In this document: positions 12,253-24,568 of the stretch, piece by piece | How positions within the stretch are numbered: the first letter of the stretch is position 1 | Layout: each line of letters begins with the position of its first letter | Assembly: GCA_014529385.2 (NCBI GenBank) | Contig: CM043957.1 | Location: forward strand, 83,993,381 to 84,057,380 | DNA from: Adiantum capillus-veneris | Taxonomy: Eukaryota > Streptophyta > Polypodiopsida > Polypodiales > Pteridaceae | Direction: 5' to 3' | DNA length: 64,000 nucleotides | The notes under the pieces: generated by a model | What the model saw: the letters and a program-made list of their open reading frames with translations, nothing else | Told to the model about the DNA's origin: nothing | The model's database searches: none | Made by a program: the position numbers and the translations under genes

Positions 12253-12402
12253 CTCAGTTTCCATAAGACATTTTGTTCTTTTTGGAGACAAATCTATGCA
12301 TCTCTCGTGACTGCTTTGTTCATTCTTGGAGAATCACTTTACCGAAAAAAGTGCAAGGTGTAGCTCAGTTTCCATAAGACATTTTGTTCTTTTTGGAAAC
12401 AA
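12181..12402 (+). repeat. 111-bp tandem duplication of the EF-hand gene 3' end
   Basis: The segment starting atctatgcatctctcgtgac at 12,181 (last 24 codons, stop and 3' flank) recurs from 12,292. The second copy would encode the same C-terminal helix, with the basic tail changed from KKWKA to KKCKV, and keeps its own TAG. The first stop leaves copy 2 in the 3' UTR. Confidence 0.92.
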
Positions 12403-12578
12403 ATCTCTCTTTTGTGCTCCTTTTGAAAATAAATTGGTGATTTTGGTTTGAGACTTTGAACAAGTTCTTGTATAAGAATTTCCAAGTGGAAGTACGAGCA
12501 TCTGCATATGCAATACAACCCAACCCATGCCATGGGTATGGCCTATTTTTCTTCTTGCCTCATCGAAGATGTGGCTGC

Positions 12579-12581
<3 letters not shown>

Positions 12582-12630
<49 letters not shown>
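12582..12630. repeat. (GA)n microsatellite between convergent genes
   Basis: About 24 GA units in the 455-bp space between the stop codon of the EF-hand gene (+) and that of the HMG-CoA synthase gene (-). Confidence 0.97.
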
Positions 12631-12632
<2 letters not shown>

Positions 12633-12682
12633 CAACTGTGTAAATGACCCCTTTCACCAAAAAACTTGATAGTTGCATCTAC

Positions 12683-12716
12683 CATTGTTGATCAAATGAA
12701 AAACTGATCAACAATG
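12683..12716. repeat. Hairpin over the HMG-CoA synthase stop codon
   Basis: Perfect 12-bp arms cattgttgatca (12,683-12,694) and tgatcaacaatg (12,705-12,716) with a 10-base loop. The distal arm contains the HMGS stop TGA (12,710-12,708). It may simply be chance, or it may be an RNA hairpin at the start of the 3' UTR. Confidence 0.7.
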
Positions 12717-15413
12717 TAAGCTGTTCATGGCTCCAATTGGTGTTTTTATGTCATAAGTCCGACGATAGAGAGAATCAACCTCTAATAAGAAAAAGGTCCC
12801 TGGACGTAGAGTTGCACTGTCAGCAATTGGCTTGAAATTATTTGCTCCGTATCGTGTCTCCATGAGTTTCATTGTTCTTTCAAATTCTTCGGGAGAAACC
12901 TACAAGGAAGCATAATGTTTGTGACTGTTCTACCTGTAGTGTAATGATTAGAAAGCCTGACATATACAGACATACCGTAATAAAAGAACCAAGCTTGCTA
13001 TTTATGTCAAGAGCAGATGCAATGTGCGACAATGAAAACTTTCCCTCCCCCTCTCTAAAGATGATGGAAAAGAGAGAGGAGGCAAGGCCGCTTCCATATG
13101 AAAACATCAATGCTCGCTTTCCGTCCTGCAACAAGGCATGCATCAAGCAAAATTATGAAGTTTCTTTTGCACAACCCAGCAGCATACTATAACATACCAA
13201 GGCACCAGCTGTTTGATGAAGAACAGATGCAAGTCCTGCATAAAGAGATGCACAATACATGTTGCCAATTTGCTTTGGCAACAAAGTGCTGGGCCCTACC
13301 TTTAGCTCATAAAACTGCTTAGCTACTTGCTGTGAAACCTAAAAGTTAGAAGCATCAGTGTCAATTCCAATTCCAGCTGCAAACATAAGAAAAGAATAAA
13401 AGATGCAAAAGCTTAAGTCATCATTCACCTTTTCTAGGTCGCGATTACTGTAGCTTTCTTCCAAGGGCAATGTCCGGAAAGGCTCCAACAGTGCAACAGC
13501 CGTCCCATCTAAATAGCTACAAAAACACAATTGTCTGACAATTTCAAGCAAACATTTATAAAGAGGCTTGTGAGTTGATTAACTGCAGAGTATGCGGAGC
13601 ACAAATAAGTGGTACAATTATTCAAGTTATGACATAATAGTATTCTTTAATGGTACTCTGGAAATTTGGGCTTTTATGCATGTAATCGAAGCTCAATCGG
13701 TATCAGAATACTAACATAGTATTCTGATACTAACGCGGTGTAAAAGAAACTTGCAATGCATTTTCTACATCTCTTCGAAGAGACTTCTACCTTGATCGAT
13801 GTAGGAAATCATTATAGGCCAACCGTGCAAAGCTTTTCTGCACAAGCTGCAAACACCAAGAGCCATCAAAGCGCTCATCGGTTGCTAGGAGCAATACTAC
13901 AGTGGCTTCTTTGACTCTTTAACAAACAATACCTTGTTGTAAGGGGAGTGACAAACTACATAATCTGCTTCCGATAAGGAAAATGGTTTGCCAGTAAGCT
14001 TCTCATACCTGCCAATTTAGTCTCATCACAAAAACCATAAACAAACATGCACCAAAAGAGGAAACAGCTTTTCTGTATGGACTGCCTTGGGCATACTTTT
14101 CACAAAAGCGACCATAGCAAAGATCAAGAGCCTTCAGATAACATGACTGTGATAACCTGCCATCAACTACCTACATGCTCAGCAAGAAGTAAATTAAGTA
14201 GAGAGAGCTATATATCCCATAGTGTAGTATGGACAAAAGAAAATTCGCACCGGTAGCAAAACTTACAGGATACTCGCTGGCTAGTTTGGGTTTGTAAAAA
14301 TCATAAACATGATCCATGTGTGTTCCAGTGTACTTGCGCTCTAATGCTAAGGGTGCATTTGGTCCAATCAGCATTGCAACTGCTCCTGCACCTCCTGTTG
14401 GCCTTGCAGATCCTTCTGCATAAACCTGAAACAAAGAAAACATGGCTAGAATTTCCATTGCTATTTCATAAAGCTAAAATTGGTTCTACAGCATTTGAGC
14501 AGAAATCAAAGGCGTGTTTTACCGCACTATCTGCAGCTACCACTAGCCCGAATCGACCATCCCATGCACTACTTTCCACCCAGTTCACACAATTAAGTAA
14601 AGCGGCTGTTCCACCATAACATGCATTTGTTGAATCCACTCCTTCAATATCAGTGTTTCCACATTTCTGTATATAAGCATTTGATAATCAGATTCTTCAA
14701 GCCATATCAATCGCAATCACCGCCAAATAAGATTCCATAGCAGCTACCTGGAAAAGCTGCATTAGCCATGTTTTAATGGACTTGCTTTTGTCTATAACAG
14801 TTTCGCTTCCGACTTCAAGTCGCCCAATCTGACTAGGAGCAACATTGAACTTGTCCAGCAAGCATTGGACAGCCGTCAAACTGATAGAAAGGTAGTAAGA
14901 AATGTGTAAACTTATGGTGCAACTCAATCAATACACATGATTTTCTAAGCATTCTCGGGCAGAAATTCCACTATACTGTGGACTTACGTAGGTTTAGCTA
15001 TGCTACCTCATTGAGATGACATCCTCAAGATCTGTGCAGAAAGCTAATCGATATTGCCCTAAGCCAATTGTGTATTTTCCTTTGCTAGCCCCGTCAAAAG
15101 TTTCAAGAGCATCCTGCATGTTCAACAGCAAAGTGTTCGACATGCAAATTTTTGATGATCAACATGAAGACGTGCATTAAGCTTGTTATGACTCGTACAT
15201 GCAAGTGATATTCTGGGAGCCATAAGGTGATAGCAAAACACCAAGCTAACATGTATGTGCTTCAACTTAACAGAGATTTTCTACATGCTTCTGTACAAAG
15301 AACGTGTTTGCAAGGAGACAATGAGAGCCAGAAAGAGATACGTGGAGAACCGAAGTCGCTGGAAAGTAAATTTCCATGGCCAAAATGCCAACATTCTGCG
15401 GTCTGTCCACCAT
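12708..15413 (-). CDS. HMGS: Hydroxymethylglutaryl-CoA synthase, complete 12-exon gene
   Basis: HMG-CoA synthase condenses acetyl-CoA with acetoacetyl-CoA in the cytosolic mevalonate pathway (sterols, isoprenoids). Exons on the minus strand: 15413-15342, 15113-15007, 14880-14748, 14666-14523, 14425-14267, 14170-14097, 14008-13933, 13846-13791, 13516-13429, 13338-13198, 13125-12976 and 12899-12708. All introns are GT-AG, 72-274 bp. The sum is 1,392 nt = 463 codons plus stop, matching the ~461 residues of plant enzymes. The start [18 protein letters not shown] fits the family N-terminus. By alignment with the known plant enzyme, the catalytic residues are E82 (IGRLEVGSE), C120 ([13 protein letters not shown]; acyl-enzyme cysteine), H250 (VCHSPYNK) and S362 (FSYGSG). 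No stop or frameshift occurs. Oddities: GQYRLAFC where plants usually have GQDCLAFC, and a C before HSPYNK where F is usual. It is very probably functional. Confidence 0.97.
13700..13730. repeat. Perfect 13-bp hairpin in HMGS intron 8
   Basis: gtatcagaatact (13,700-13,712) and agtattctgatac (13,718-13,730) are exact inverted repeats with a 5-base loop, inside the largest HMGS intron (13,517-13,790). Function unknown. Confidence 0.8.
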
Positions 15414-15556
15414 AGCCGAGATCTACAAAATACTGCGGGAAAGCAGGTGACCTCTCTCGGAAGGAATGCAAACCCTTGGGCTTGAGACTTGCGTCTGATA
15501 GTGCCGGAGAGCTTGTTGGACATATAGGAATATGAACGTAGCTTGCGCTGCCCTCG

Positions 15557-15564
15557 TTTTATAT
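15557..15564 (-). promoter_or_regulatory. Candidate TATA box of HMGS
   Basis: On the minus strand the sequence reads gatataaaacgagg, about 145 bp upstream of the HMGS start codon. It would place transcription start near 15,530. Two upstream ATGs (15,523 and 15,471) would then lie in the leader, both out of frame with HMGS and overlapping its start. Inferred from sequence position only. Confidence 0.5.
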
Positions 15565-15754
15565 CATGCTTTCCTGTCGTTGGTGGCTGTCAAAAAGAGG
15601 AGCGCGCCCCAAAAATATTCTATGCTTTCTTGTCCGGGCAAGCCTCCACACTATCTCGCACGGACGGCTTCAAATGGGATCTAGGGTTGAGGTGATTCGG
15701 ACCGTCAGATGCACATTTGTAAATTCGTGTAGGCTTGCCAATAAAAAAATTGAT

Positions 15755-16950
15755 CCTTGTAGCCATGTAATCATCGATAGAAAATTGACCAAAAGACATT
15801 TAATGCATGTAGTGTAATCTTAAATCTATTCTATGAAAAAAAATCATATGAAAAGGGAAACTTGACCGAGGAGGTACTATGTACACTAACCTCGAGAATC
15901 CTTTCCTCAAACATGACCTTGTCATGTACCTAAAGAGCTAAGTGGATGATAGCATGCAAGAATGTGCATCCCACTTGTAAAGCTCATTTGAAGCATATTT
16001 AGAAATGAAATTATATACTTACCATAAAGAGGAAAAGTACCGTATACTTACCTCAAGGTAAAAAGACATTTGCAAACTAAGGAGGTAAAAGTGCATCACC
16101 AAAGTCCCAGCCACTAATGGTCCAGTCATTTCCTTGACTTGTTGACTAAACACTAAAAGTACAAATTAGTGAATATAAATAGGGCATTTAAACTAGCATT
16201 TAGTTGAGAACCTTGGTCTTCTTAGCTAGGACTTTCTATATACTTCAGTTTGAGAATTGCTCTCTGGAGAGAAATCCGATTCACCAGCTTGATCCTACAC
16301 AAGCTATACTTTATCTATAGGCACAACAATGCTTGTAGCATGTACATATAATCTGCTTAAGTAGAAATCTGATTCATCAGCTTGATCTTACTTTATCTAT
16401 AGGCACAACAATGCTTGTAGAATTTACATATAATCTGCTTAAGTTGGAAATGTATTCATCACTAGTTCTTTTCAGATAATCGTATCAACCTTGAGACAAA
16501 GGAGTGGAAATTTCCATCCCGACATTAGAAGAGAGGAATCTTATTCAAAGCTTCTTCTGAGACCTTTTAGTTGCTCTAACATAACCTTTAATGGAATATA
16601 TAGCTCCTTGGAGAAAAAATACGAAGTCATGCCATACATATATGAACTTGTCTGTGTGTGTGCCGCCAAGCACTCATTAAGTGGAAAGATCGACCTATAG
16701 AATGCGCCTCTTGGGAAACAATTGTTGTTCTTAAGAAGAAATGTCCCACTTTTGTTTCTGAGGACAAAAACACCTCCAAGGGGGAAGTAATGTGAGGCCT
16801 ACAATCGGGCATTGCCCAGTGGAGAACCAACGCAGGGGCATATCTATAAGAATAGACAAGGAGGTTAACTAGATCACATGGCTCCCTAGCCCTAAGCCTC
16901 TCATTGGTATTGGAGATTGAGTTAGTTTTTAGGGTGTGGGGTCGCATGCT
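15755..16950 (+). mobile_element. Ty3/gypsy tail, left arm of a long inverted repeat
   Basis: This ~1.2-kb block is the reverse complement of 18,200-19,370 at roughly 80-85% by eye. Read on the plus strand it has a TATAAAT box (16,174-16,180) and then a frame from 16,673 with LIKWKDRPIECASWE and EDKNTS, the chromodomain-like C-terminus of gypsy integrase. A purine tract (aagggggaagtaa) follows, then an LTR-like start tgtgaggcct at 16,791. A ~95-bp tandem duplication ('cttgatc ... ctataggcacaacaatgcttg') lies at about 16,270-16,455 and is absent from the other arm. The rest of the polyprotein is missing. Confidence 0.75.
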
Positions 16951-18199
16951 TGGAGCCTTGCTCCGATATGCAAGGAGCAAAATTTGCAGGCATGGTGCTT
17001 GACAAAACCCTAGCCTGCTCACTTGCAAGGCCCTTGGCCTATTGATGCATATATTGCACTACTAGATTAGACAATTTAGTTACATTCTTATTCAAACGTG
17101 CAAATTTTGTTTCTATGATAGACATGCATGATTGTAATGCTCAAAATTCCAGTAAATCAAGCAACTCGATGTTGTCATGCATGCATGCTAGTTGCCATGC
17201 GGACACCCTCCATGAGAGTAGTTGGTTGCGATACAACAATAGATGCAACGAGTGAAAGGCGATCAAAGTCAACTAACGATGCATGTCTGTGTTTGAATCC
17301 ATAATAATGCGGTGTGGTGCTAACAAAGGAAAATAAATATCTTGTATAAATCAATTGTGCAAAGCTTTTGCCAAAGTCACAACGAGCAATTGCAAATCCA
17401 AAAAATTTATAGGCCTTGCCAAATAAAATCCCAAAACCGAGATGACTTGCCAAATTGAATCTAATGTTGAGTGTTGGAGGTTGCTCCAAATCTCATTGCC
17501 AGATAAATGCTTCAAGCCTTGCAAGGCTTGATGTCGTGAACTTAATGTGGCTTTGAGACTCTTACCAAAACCACTATGTGACAAACCTACAAGCTTAAGA
17601 ACTTTCATGTGATAAGCAACAATATGTAGAAATTGTGATGGTTAGCAAATTTTAACCGCCTTGCTGGAAATTATTGCGAATTTCCAATGTATTTTACCGC
17701 TCGTTAGAGATAACTCCAAGACCAAAGCCTTGGCAATTATCTTGTGAAGCTTGCAGGGCCTTCGAAAAAAGTGGTATTATATTCTTTGAGATACGAGAAA
17801 AATCTTTGTAATTTTTTGTAATTATAGCTTGTTGAGCAGAGGTGTCTTCTATGATCTATCCAATGCTTGACTACCTGAAAAACTAGCTTGAAGCTTCTGT
17901 GGCCAATTGCCTAAGTTCCCTACAGGGAACCAGCTCTTGGTCAACTCAAGAGACCCCCAAAATAAGAACCTTAGTGTGAAAGCAAGGTCACCAAGAGGAG
18001 GTGATGGCGAGCAGTTTGCGCATGCATGAAAAAGAGAAAGAGAGCTTTGTATGGTCATCGTCTTGTAGCCTTACAGTGACCAATGTTTCCCTGCAAGCCA
18101 AAGAGAGAGAAATTTTGTGTAGTTCGCTCCACAAGTGTGTGTTGGGGAGCCTTCCCTCATTCATCTACCTCTACTCGACCACGCTCTCCCCTTCTTTGC
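16951..18199. other. Spacer between inverted gypsy tails
   Basis: About 1.25 kb between the two arms. It presumably includes the remaining LTR sequence of one or both elements, since both LTR starts (16,791 and 18,360) point inward. No coding region is recognised. Short open frames on both strands have no family signature. Confidence 0.5.
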
Positions 18200-19370
18200 A
18201 TGCATACAACTCCACGCCCCAAAAAGTAATTGAAGCTTTTATGCTAGCGAGAGGCTTAGGGCTAGGGAATCACATGCTCCACGTGGCCTCCCTGTCTATT
18301 CTTATAGATGGGTCCCCACATTGGTTCCCCATTGGGCCATGCCTGACCATAGGCCTCACATTACTCCCCCCTTGGAGAAGTGTTTTTATCCTTGAAAAGA
18401 AAAGTGGGGTCATCCTTCTTAAGAACATTAATGTTTTCCCAAGTGTCACCTTCTTCAGGTCGATCTTTCCACTTAACTAGTGCTTGGCAGCACACATGAC
18501 GATGAGTTCATATATGCATAGCATGACTTTGTATATTTTCTCAAGGAGCTATATATTCCATTAAAGCTTATGCTAGGGCACTAAAAAGTTTCATAAGAAG
18601 GTGTGAATAAGATTCCACTCTTCTAAGATTCGCATGAAAAGTTCCACTCATTTGTCTTGGGGTTGATACAATTATCTTAAAAGATTCCACTCTTCTAAGC
18701 TTCCGATGGAAAGTTCCTCTCCTTTGTCTTGGGGTTGATACATTTATCTTAAAAGAACTAGTGGTGAATATGATTCCAACTTAAGTAGATCATATATATG
18801 TTCTGTGGGCATTATTGTGCCTACAAATAAAGTATAGTTTGTGTAAGATCAAGCCGATGAATCAAATTTTGCTCCGGAAAGGAGTTCTCAAACTGAAGTA
18901 TACAGGAAGTCCTAGCTAAGAAGACCGAATTTCTCAACCAAATGCTAGTGTAAATGGCTTATTTATATTCACTAATGTGTACTTTTAATGTTTAATCAGT
19001 CAAGAAAATGACTGAACCATTAGAGGCTAAGATTTTGGTGATGAAACTTTACCTCCTTGGTGTGCAAATGCCTTTTTCCCTCACGGTAAGTATACGGTAC
19101 TTTTCATCTTCATGATAAGCGTATTATTTTTTATTTCTAAATATACTTCGAATGAGCTTACAAGTGGGATGCATATTCTTGAGTGCTATCATCCACTTGG
19201 CTCTTTAGGCACATGACAAGGTCATGTTTGAGGAAAGGATTCTGGAGGTTATTATCCTCGGTCAAGTTTCCCTTTTCATATGATTTTTTTCATATAATAG
19301 ATTTGAGATTTCACTACAGGGATTAAATTCCTTTTGGTCAATTTTCTATCAATATTACATGGCTACAAGG
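18200..19370 (-). mobile_element. Ty3/gypsy tail, right arm of a long inverted repeat
   Basis: Reverse-complement partner of 15,755-16,950. On the minus strand, about 18,482-18,366 encodes VKWKDRPEEGDTWENINVL and FKDKNTSPRGE, a gypsy integrase chromodomain-like end. A purine tract (ccaaggggggagtaa) follows, then an LTR start tgtgaggcct at 18,360. It carries its own tandem duplication (the 'tgtatcaaccccaagacaaa' unit twice, about 18,615-18,760), absent from the left arm. Confidence 0.78.
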
Positions 19371-22300
19371 TTACTAATCATTTTTTTTTAAAATTGGCAC
19401 ATGTTGCTCCTACTGTGCATAAGGGTGCACAACTTGGGCTACCAACTCATGGAGTTCAATCAAACAATTGTACTAGCTAAGATGCCACTAATTCACAGCA
19501 ATCTTGCGTTAAGGGTTGCCAGCAAAAATCATTATCGTTGTAAGTAAGACGTTCAATATTCTGAACTTTATAGGCTAGGATACACCTTTGTCAAAGCATG
19601 CACACTAGGTGTATAGGCCCTAGTGTTTGGCAAAGACTTGTCTGAGGTGGCATGTGAATTCATTGGCACATGTTGTCAGTCACAAGGTGTACAACATGAT
19701 GAAGGAACTCAAGGAGTTCAATTTAGCCAGTGTGGAGCAAGGTTTATGAGGGTATCTCTCACTCTTGTCACACTAAGTGTTTCCAATCACCTCCAGACAC
19801 AAGTACTTTTTGTACTTGAGGGATGTCACCTTCATTGACATCAGTATATGAGACATATTCCATAGGTGGAGAATATAAGTCTCTAGGACTGACACTGGTG
19901 CCTTCTTTCCTAATAATGTGCCGCAACAAAGTCTCTAGTTGTTAATCAAGTTTACAAGACCATTTCAAGCATGTGGTACCGGAACAATTTCAATGGCAAA
20001 AAATTGTCAGATATCTAGTATGACTTGTTAATGTAACAAGTATTGTAAACAACACTATTGAATGGTTGTTTCAGTTTAAGATTGTAATTTTTCATATTTA
20101 TTATGCATATAGCAAGGCTATGTCATGTCAATGAAAATGCTTCATTATTTGCACCTAGATGTTGTTTATGTGCACATTCTATTATGGTTTAAATGTTTTA
20201 TCAAGGCAACCTTGTATCGTTCCACTTAGTGTATTACAAATTGCTATGGTTCATGGGCACAAGTGTTTAGTTTCTTTCCAAAGAGCTATTCATGTAACTA
20301 TTCCCTCAAGTGTTCATGTATGCTATGAGCATATGTTAGCAGCTAATACCGAAGGCTATAAGCATCTATCAACAACCGATACTAAAGGCTAAGAACATCA
20401 GTTATCAACTAAGATATCAATTGGACATATGATTTGTCAATGGCTATCTCAAGTAAGGTAATAAATGCAAAATGTTTAAGTAGACATCGACATTAGGACA
20501 ACAATGTTGTTAATCAAGATCATCTTGGTTAACTTCATTGAACCTCACAGCTTGCTCCTTGAATTTGGTCGTCCATAGTGTTATGTTTTTGGTCGTGAAC
20601 CATTGAAGTGGAAAGATAGACATGAAGAAGGTGCTACTTGGAAAACATCTATCTTCTTGTGAAGAGGTTTTCCAATTTTAGTTTTCATGGACCAAAACTC
20701 TTCCTTAAGAGAAAGAGTAATGTCAAGACATGGGTACTATGAATGTCTTGGAGAAGGTTTGAGTTGGTGAATGTCTCGGAGAAGGTTTGAGAAGGTTAAT
20801 GGCATGCCAAACAACCCGTGGTCTCTCATGTATACTTGCTCGCATAGTAAAGTGGATTTTGCAAAACTTCATCAAATGCATGTATTGCAAGGATTTTTTA
20901 TTTATTTTTTAGCCATGCAAAAATTGTTGCTTCCAAAAAGAAACAAACAATTTATGAGTCCTTACTAACGAATTAATACTTTTAAAAGTATGTATTTCAA
21001 ACAAAAGTGATACATTGAAACTTAAAGGGCCTTAATCAACCATCAAGCCTTTATTTAATGGGCCATGTACTATGATCAAAATAGGAATTAAATTACGATA
21101 TGTTATTATAATCCCACCTCATCTATTTTTTGGCTAGAAATATGATCTAGTAATATGAGGTTGATATCTATTGGCAGATGAGTCAGTGAAGAATAGAAGG
21201 ACTCGTTCACTTTAGGAGGCCTCTACTTCTACAAAGAGAAAAATCTATGGTCATAAGAAATTATTTTAATTATACAACCTCTATGTCTAATAAAAATTAT
21301 ACTATTTTGACTGTGGATTGTCTTGCCTATGAGTCCTCCCTGTAGTCTTGCAAGAAAGGAGGCTTTGAACTCTCCACACCAAGGTCAAGAGGCAAGAGTT
21401 TTATCACTTGAATATTAACCTTTCTTGTTTACTACTACCAAAAGAGGTGTTCATGACTTGAAAGTAAATTCTCCAAATCTATAGACAAAGCCTCTCCTTT
21501 TACCTTTTTTTAAGTAGCTTATAGAGGGGATCGTGGACCACGTGTAGTGATGGCAAAGCTCAACCAAGCATCAAGGGCATTCCACTAGAGAGTGGATCGC
21601 AAGTGTGTCTAGGATTGGGAGGAGGAGGTTAGTAGCTCAGGTTTATCACCCAATAAGAAAGGGCTAGATAGTGAGCCATGCACCACATTATGCATAATAC
21701 GAGGATAACATTTCATGGCTTGGCTATATAGTGGGGGCCTAATTGTCCATCTAGCTTGGCTACCCAAGAGCCTTCGATCTTGGGCACCCTAATCCTTGAC
21801 CACCATGGAAAATTCCATGCCATTGTTAGAGGCATGTAACGTTCAAATAATATTAGAGCTTGGTAGTAGGGGGAACCTTTTTTGGTTCACATACATTTGG
21901 CAATTACACTGGAGGTAAGTTCAATATTACTTCATTTTATCAGTATACAATTTTGTGACAGATTTAAATTGTCTTAATTTTGTCTTAGTAGCTCTCTCAC
22001 TCTTGGTATCAAGAGGCACATCTTCACGCACCATAGACATTAGAGAATTCCTTTCTTAATTGAAGGAAGAAAATGGGCCAAGATCTCTTTCCAAGGTGAG
22101 CACAAAGGACTTTAAGTGAGATTTAAGCTCACAAGCTTGGCTAGCTATAGATAAAAAAATTATTAAAGTAGAATTGCTATAAGAAGAAAGGGAGATTAGG
22201 GGTGTGTGTGTGTGTGTTCCAACAACAATATAACATCTACACCAAAGAATCCTTTCAAATTACAAAAGACACTAGAAACTATGTCAATGAAAAGGTGGTA

Positions 22301-24124
22301 TAATTCCCATTCATAGTACAGAACAGTCTTTATACACAAGTACAAGAGAATCAAGAGCCTGAAGATATATAAGTCTGTCGTCTTCAAGCCAAGGAACTTT
22401 GAAAACCATAGTTGAGAAGGTAACCATCACCTGCACCCATGGAAACAACACAACCTATAGTTAGCATTGGCACCGTATGCAGGTGATGCATGGGTATTCC
22501 ACATGTTATAGATGTCACCCAACTAGATTGCTTTCAAAGACAAATAATAAGAAAGGTAAAGCTAACCATAACATATTCAGTGATGGTTTCATTTACAAGG
22601 GGTTGCAGGGAAACCATGTGGAGCTCCTTTTGCTTTGCAAGCTCTCATGAGATAAGGCCGGAGACGAGTTTTATGAGGCAATTTAGCCCCGAAGTGGGCC
22701 ACATAACCCGTTTCTTAACTTTACAGAGTTTGGCATTAATTGCTGCTATTTTTTGTGGGTCAGTAATAGTGCTCATACGTGCGATCAATCTGTACTTTGG
22801 AGTCGTCTGTAACACAAAGAGATGTTAGTAAGTATGTACTACACCTTCCTAGAAGGAATAAAAAAAACCACATAAAAGGTAATAAGTATGAGTGCTCAAT
22901 TCCCTTTAATCATAACACGTAGAGGTGGGATATTCTAGAATCCCCCAATAGTTCCAACGGCCAAGGGAGTGTGCCACCAAGCCCCATTAAATAACATAAA
23001 ATTGATGCAATAAGCAACCATAAAGAGCCACATGAGCAGCCATAAGGTAACCATTTACAACCATATTCGGCCATATTTCACAACCATCTTCAACAAACAT
23101 ATTCGGCCACAACCATTCTTAACCTATTGACAACCAACCATTCACAACCATATTCGGCCACATCAGTAGCTTTGCCAAAGATCTGTCACAAAACAATCAG
23201 CATGCATAGACTGTATCTGAGCAGGAAAGGCAAGCTCAATAACAAACTCTAGAGGCACCTCATCAGAAAGATAATCGCAAGTTGCAACAGCAGTCACAAT
23301 AAAATAGACCAGGCTGCTTATTTTAAACCTCAAAAGTAAGCAAATAGCTACCATATAATATAGGGTCATTCACCAAGTTGTAAGAATAAAATTCTATCAT
23401 GCTTTTTTAGCAAAAAAAAAAATCTCAAGGCAACCATTATCCAGTATTGAAGGAAGTGTACAACCTTTTAATTTTTATCACTACTCATATACACGCCCAT
23501 GACAAGTCAGTAGACATATATTCAAAGAATTACCTAAACTCGAAAGGAGAGTAAAAAAACAGTGCCACAGATACCAAAGGGTGCTCATACACATGCCTAT
23601 GACAAGCCAGTCATATATTGAAAGCATTCCCTAAACTTTAAAGGCGAGTAAAAAACCAGTGCCGAAGATACCAAAGGGTCACTGGATGTTGCCAACCATA
23701 TAACATTCATATTTTGAATTAGTATAGCCAAGACATGCATGAGGTCTATTACTATATCAAAAGGTGAATCACAACACATCCAAGCAGCTTGGATAGTAGT
23801 CCCACATCAGTGTCTTAAGTCACCTGAGATTGAGTCGGAGCAGCCAACTCCACAATAGCCTGCTTGTCTTTGCCTATTTCCATAGAGCCAACCACTAACA
23901 ATACAACCCTTGCGGGAAAAACCCTCACAATCCCAAGGTACAGACAAGCTTTCACTAGTGCACACACACACACACACACACACACCATAGAAGCACATAG
24001 GTACCAATGCTAAGTGAGCATGAAAGCTCACCTTTTATAGGGTTCGGTGCCAGTAACCACATTCCTTCCACAACAGTATGGTGGGTCTAACTTCATGAGG
24101 GAGAAGAACCATCAGCGCCGCCTC

Positions 24125-24130
<6 letters not shown>

Positions 24131-24198
<68 letters not shown>
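24131..24198. repeat. (AG)n microsatellite
   Basis: About 34 uninterrupted AG units. Confidence 0.97.
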
Positions 24199-24200
<2 letters not shown>

Positions 24201-24512
24201 GTAGAGTAGATGTCACCAAGAGGGAGCCATCGCGTCATCAAGCGATTGAGGACAAGGTATACAGAGTCAAGCCAGCCCGCACAAAACACCATTATCCCAC
24301 TTAACTCCTAAAGTGTTAGGTACCATACATTAAGAATCCACCCACTAATTTCCCATTTAGAATTTCACCTAGTGAATTCAAACCATATTTCACAAGAGAT
24401 TTCCCAAGCCAATACTAGTTACTGAGATTAGTCCCCAGTTAATTATACCTAGGAAGTGGCAACAAGCCACTCCTAGATACCAGAAGGAGTTAAACTGTGT
24501 GTAAGCAGTAGG

Positions 24513-24515
<3 letters not shown>

Positions 24516-24567
<52 letters not shown>

Positions 24568-24568
24568 T
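24516..24568. repeat. (GT)n microsatellite
   Basis: About 24 GT units ending in a short imperfect tail. Confidence 0.95.

Noticed and set aside
12334-12678. Open frames through the (GA)n tract between the convergent genes
   Set aside because: They encode only SL/RE dipeptide runs from a microsatellite.
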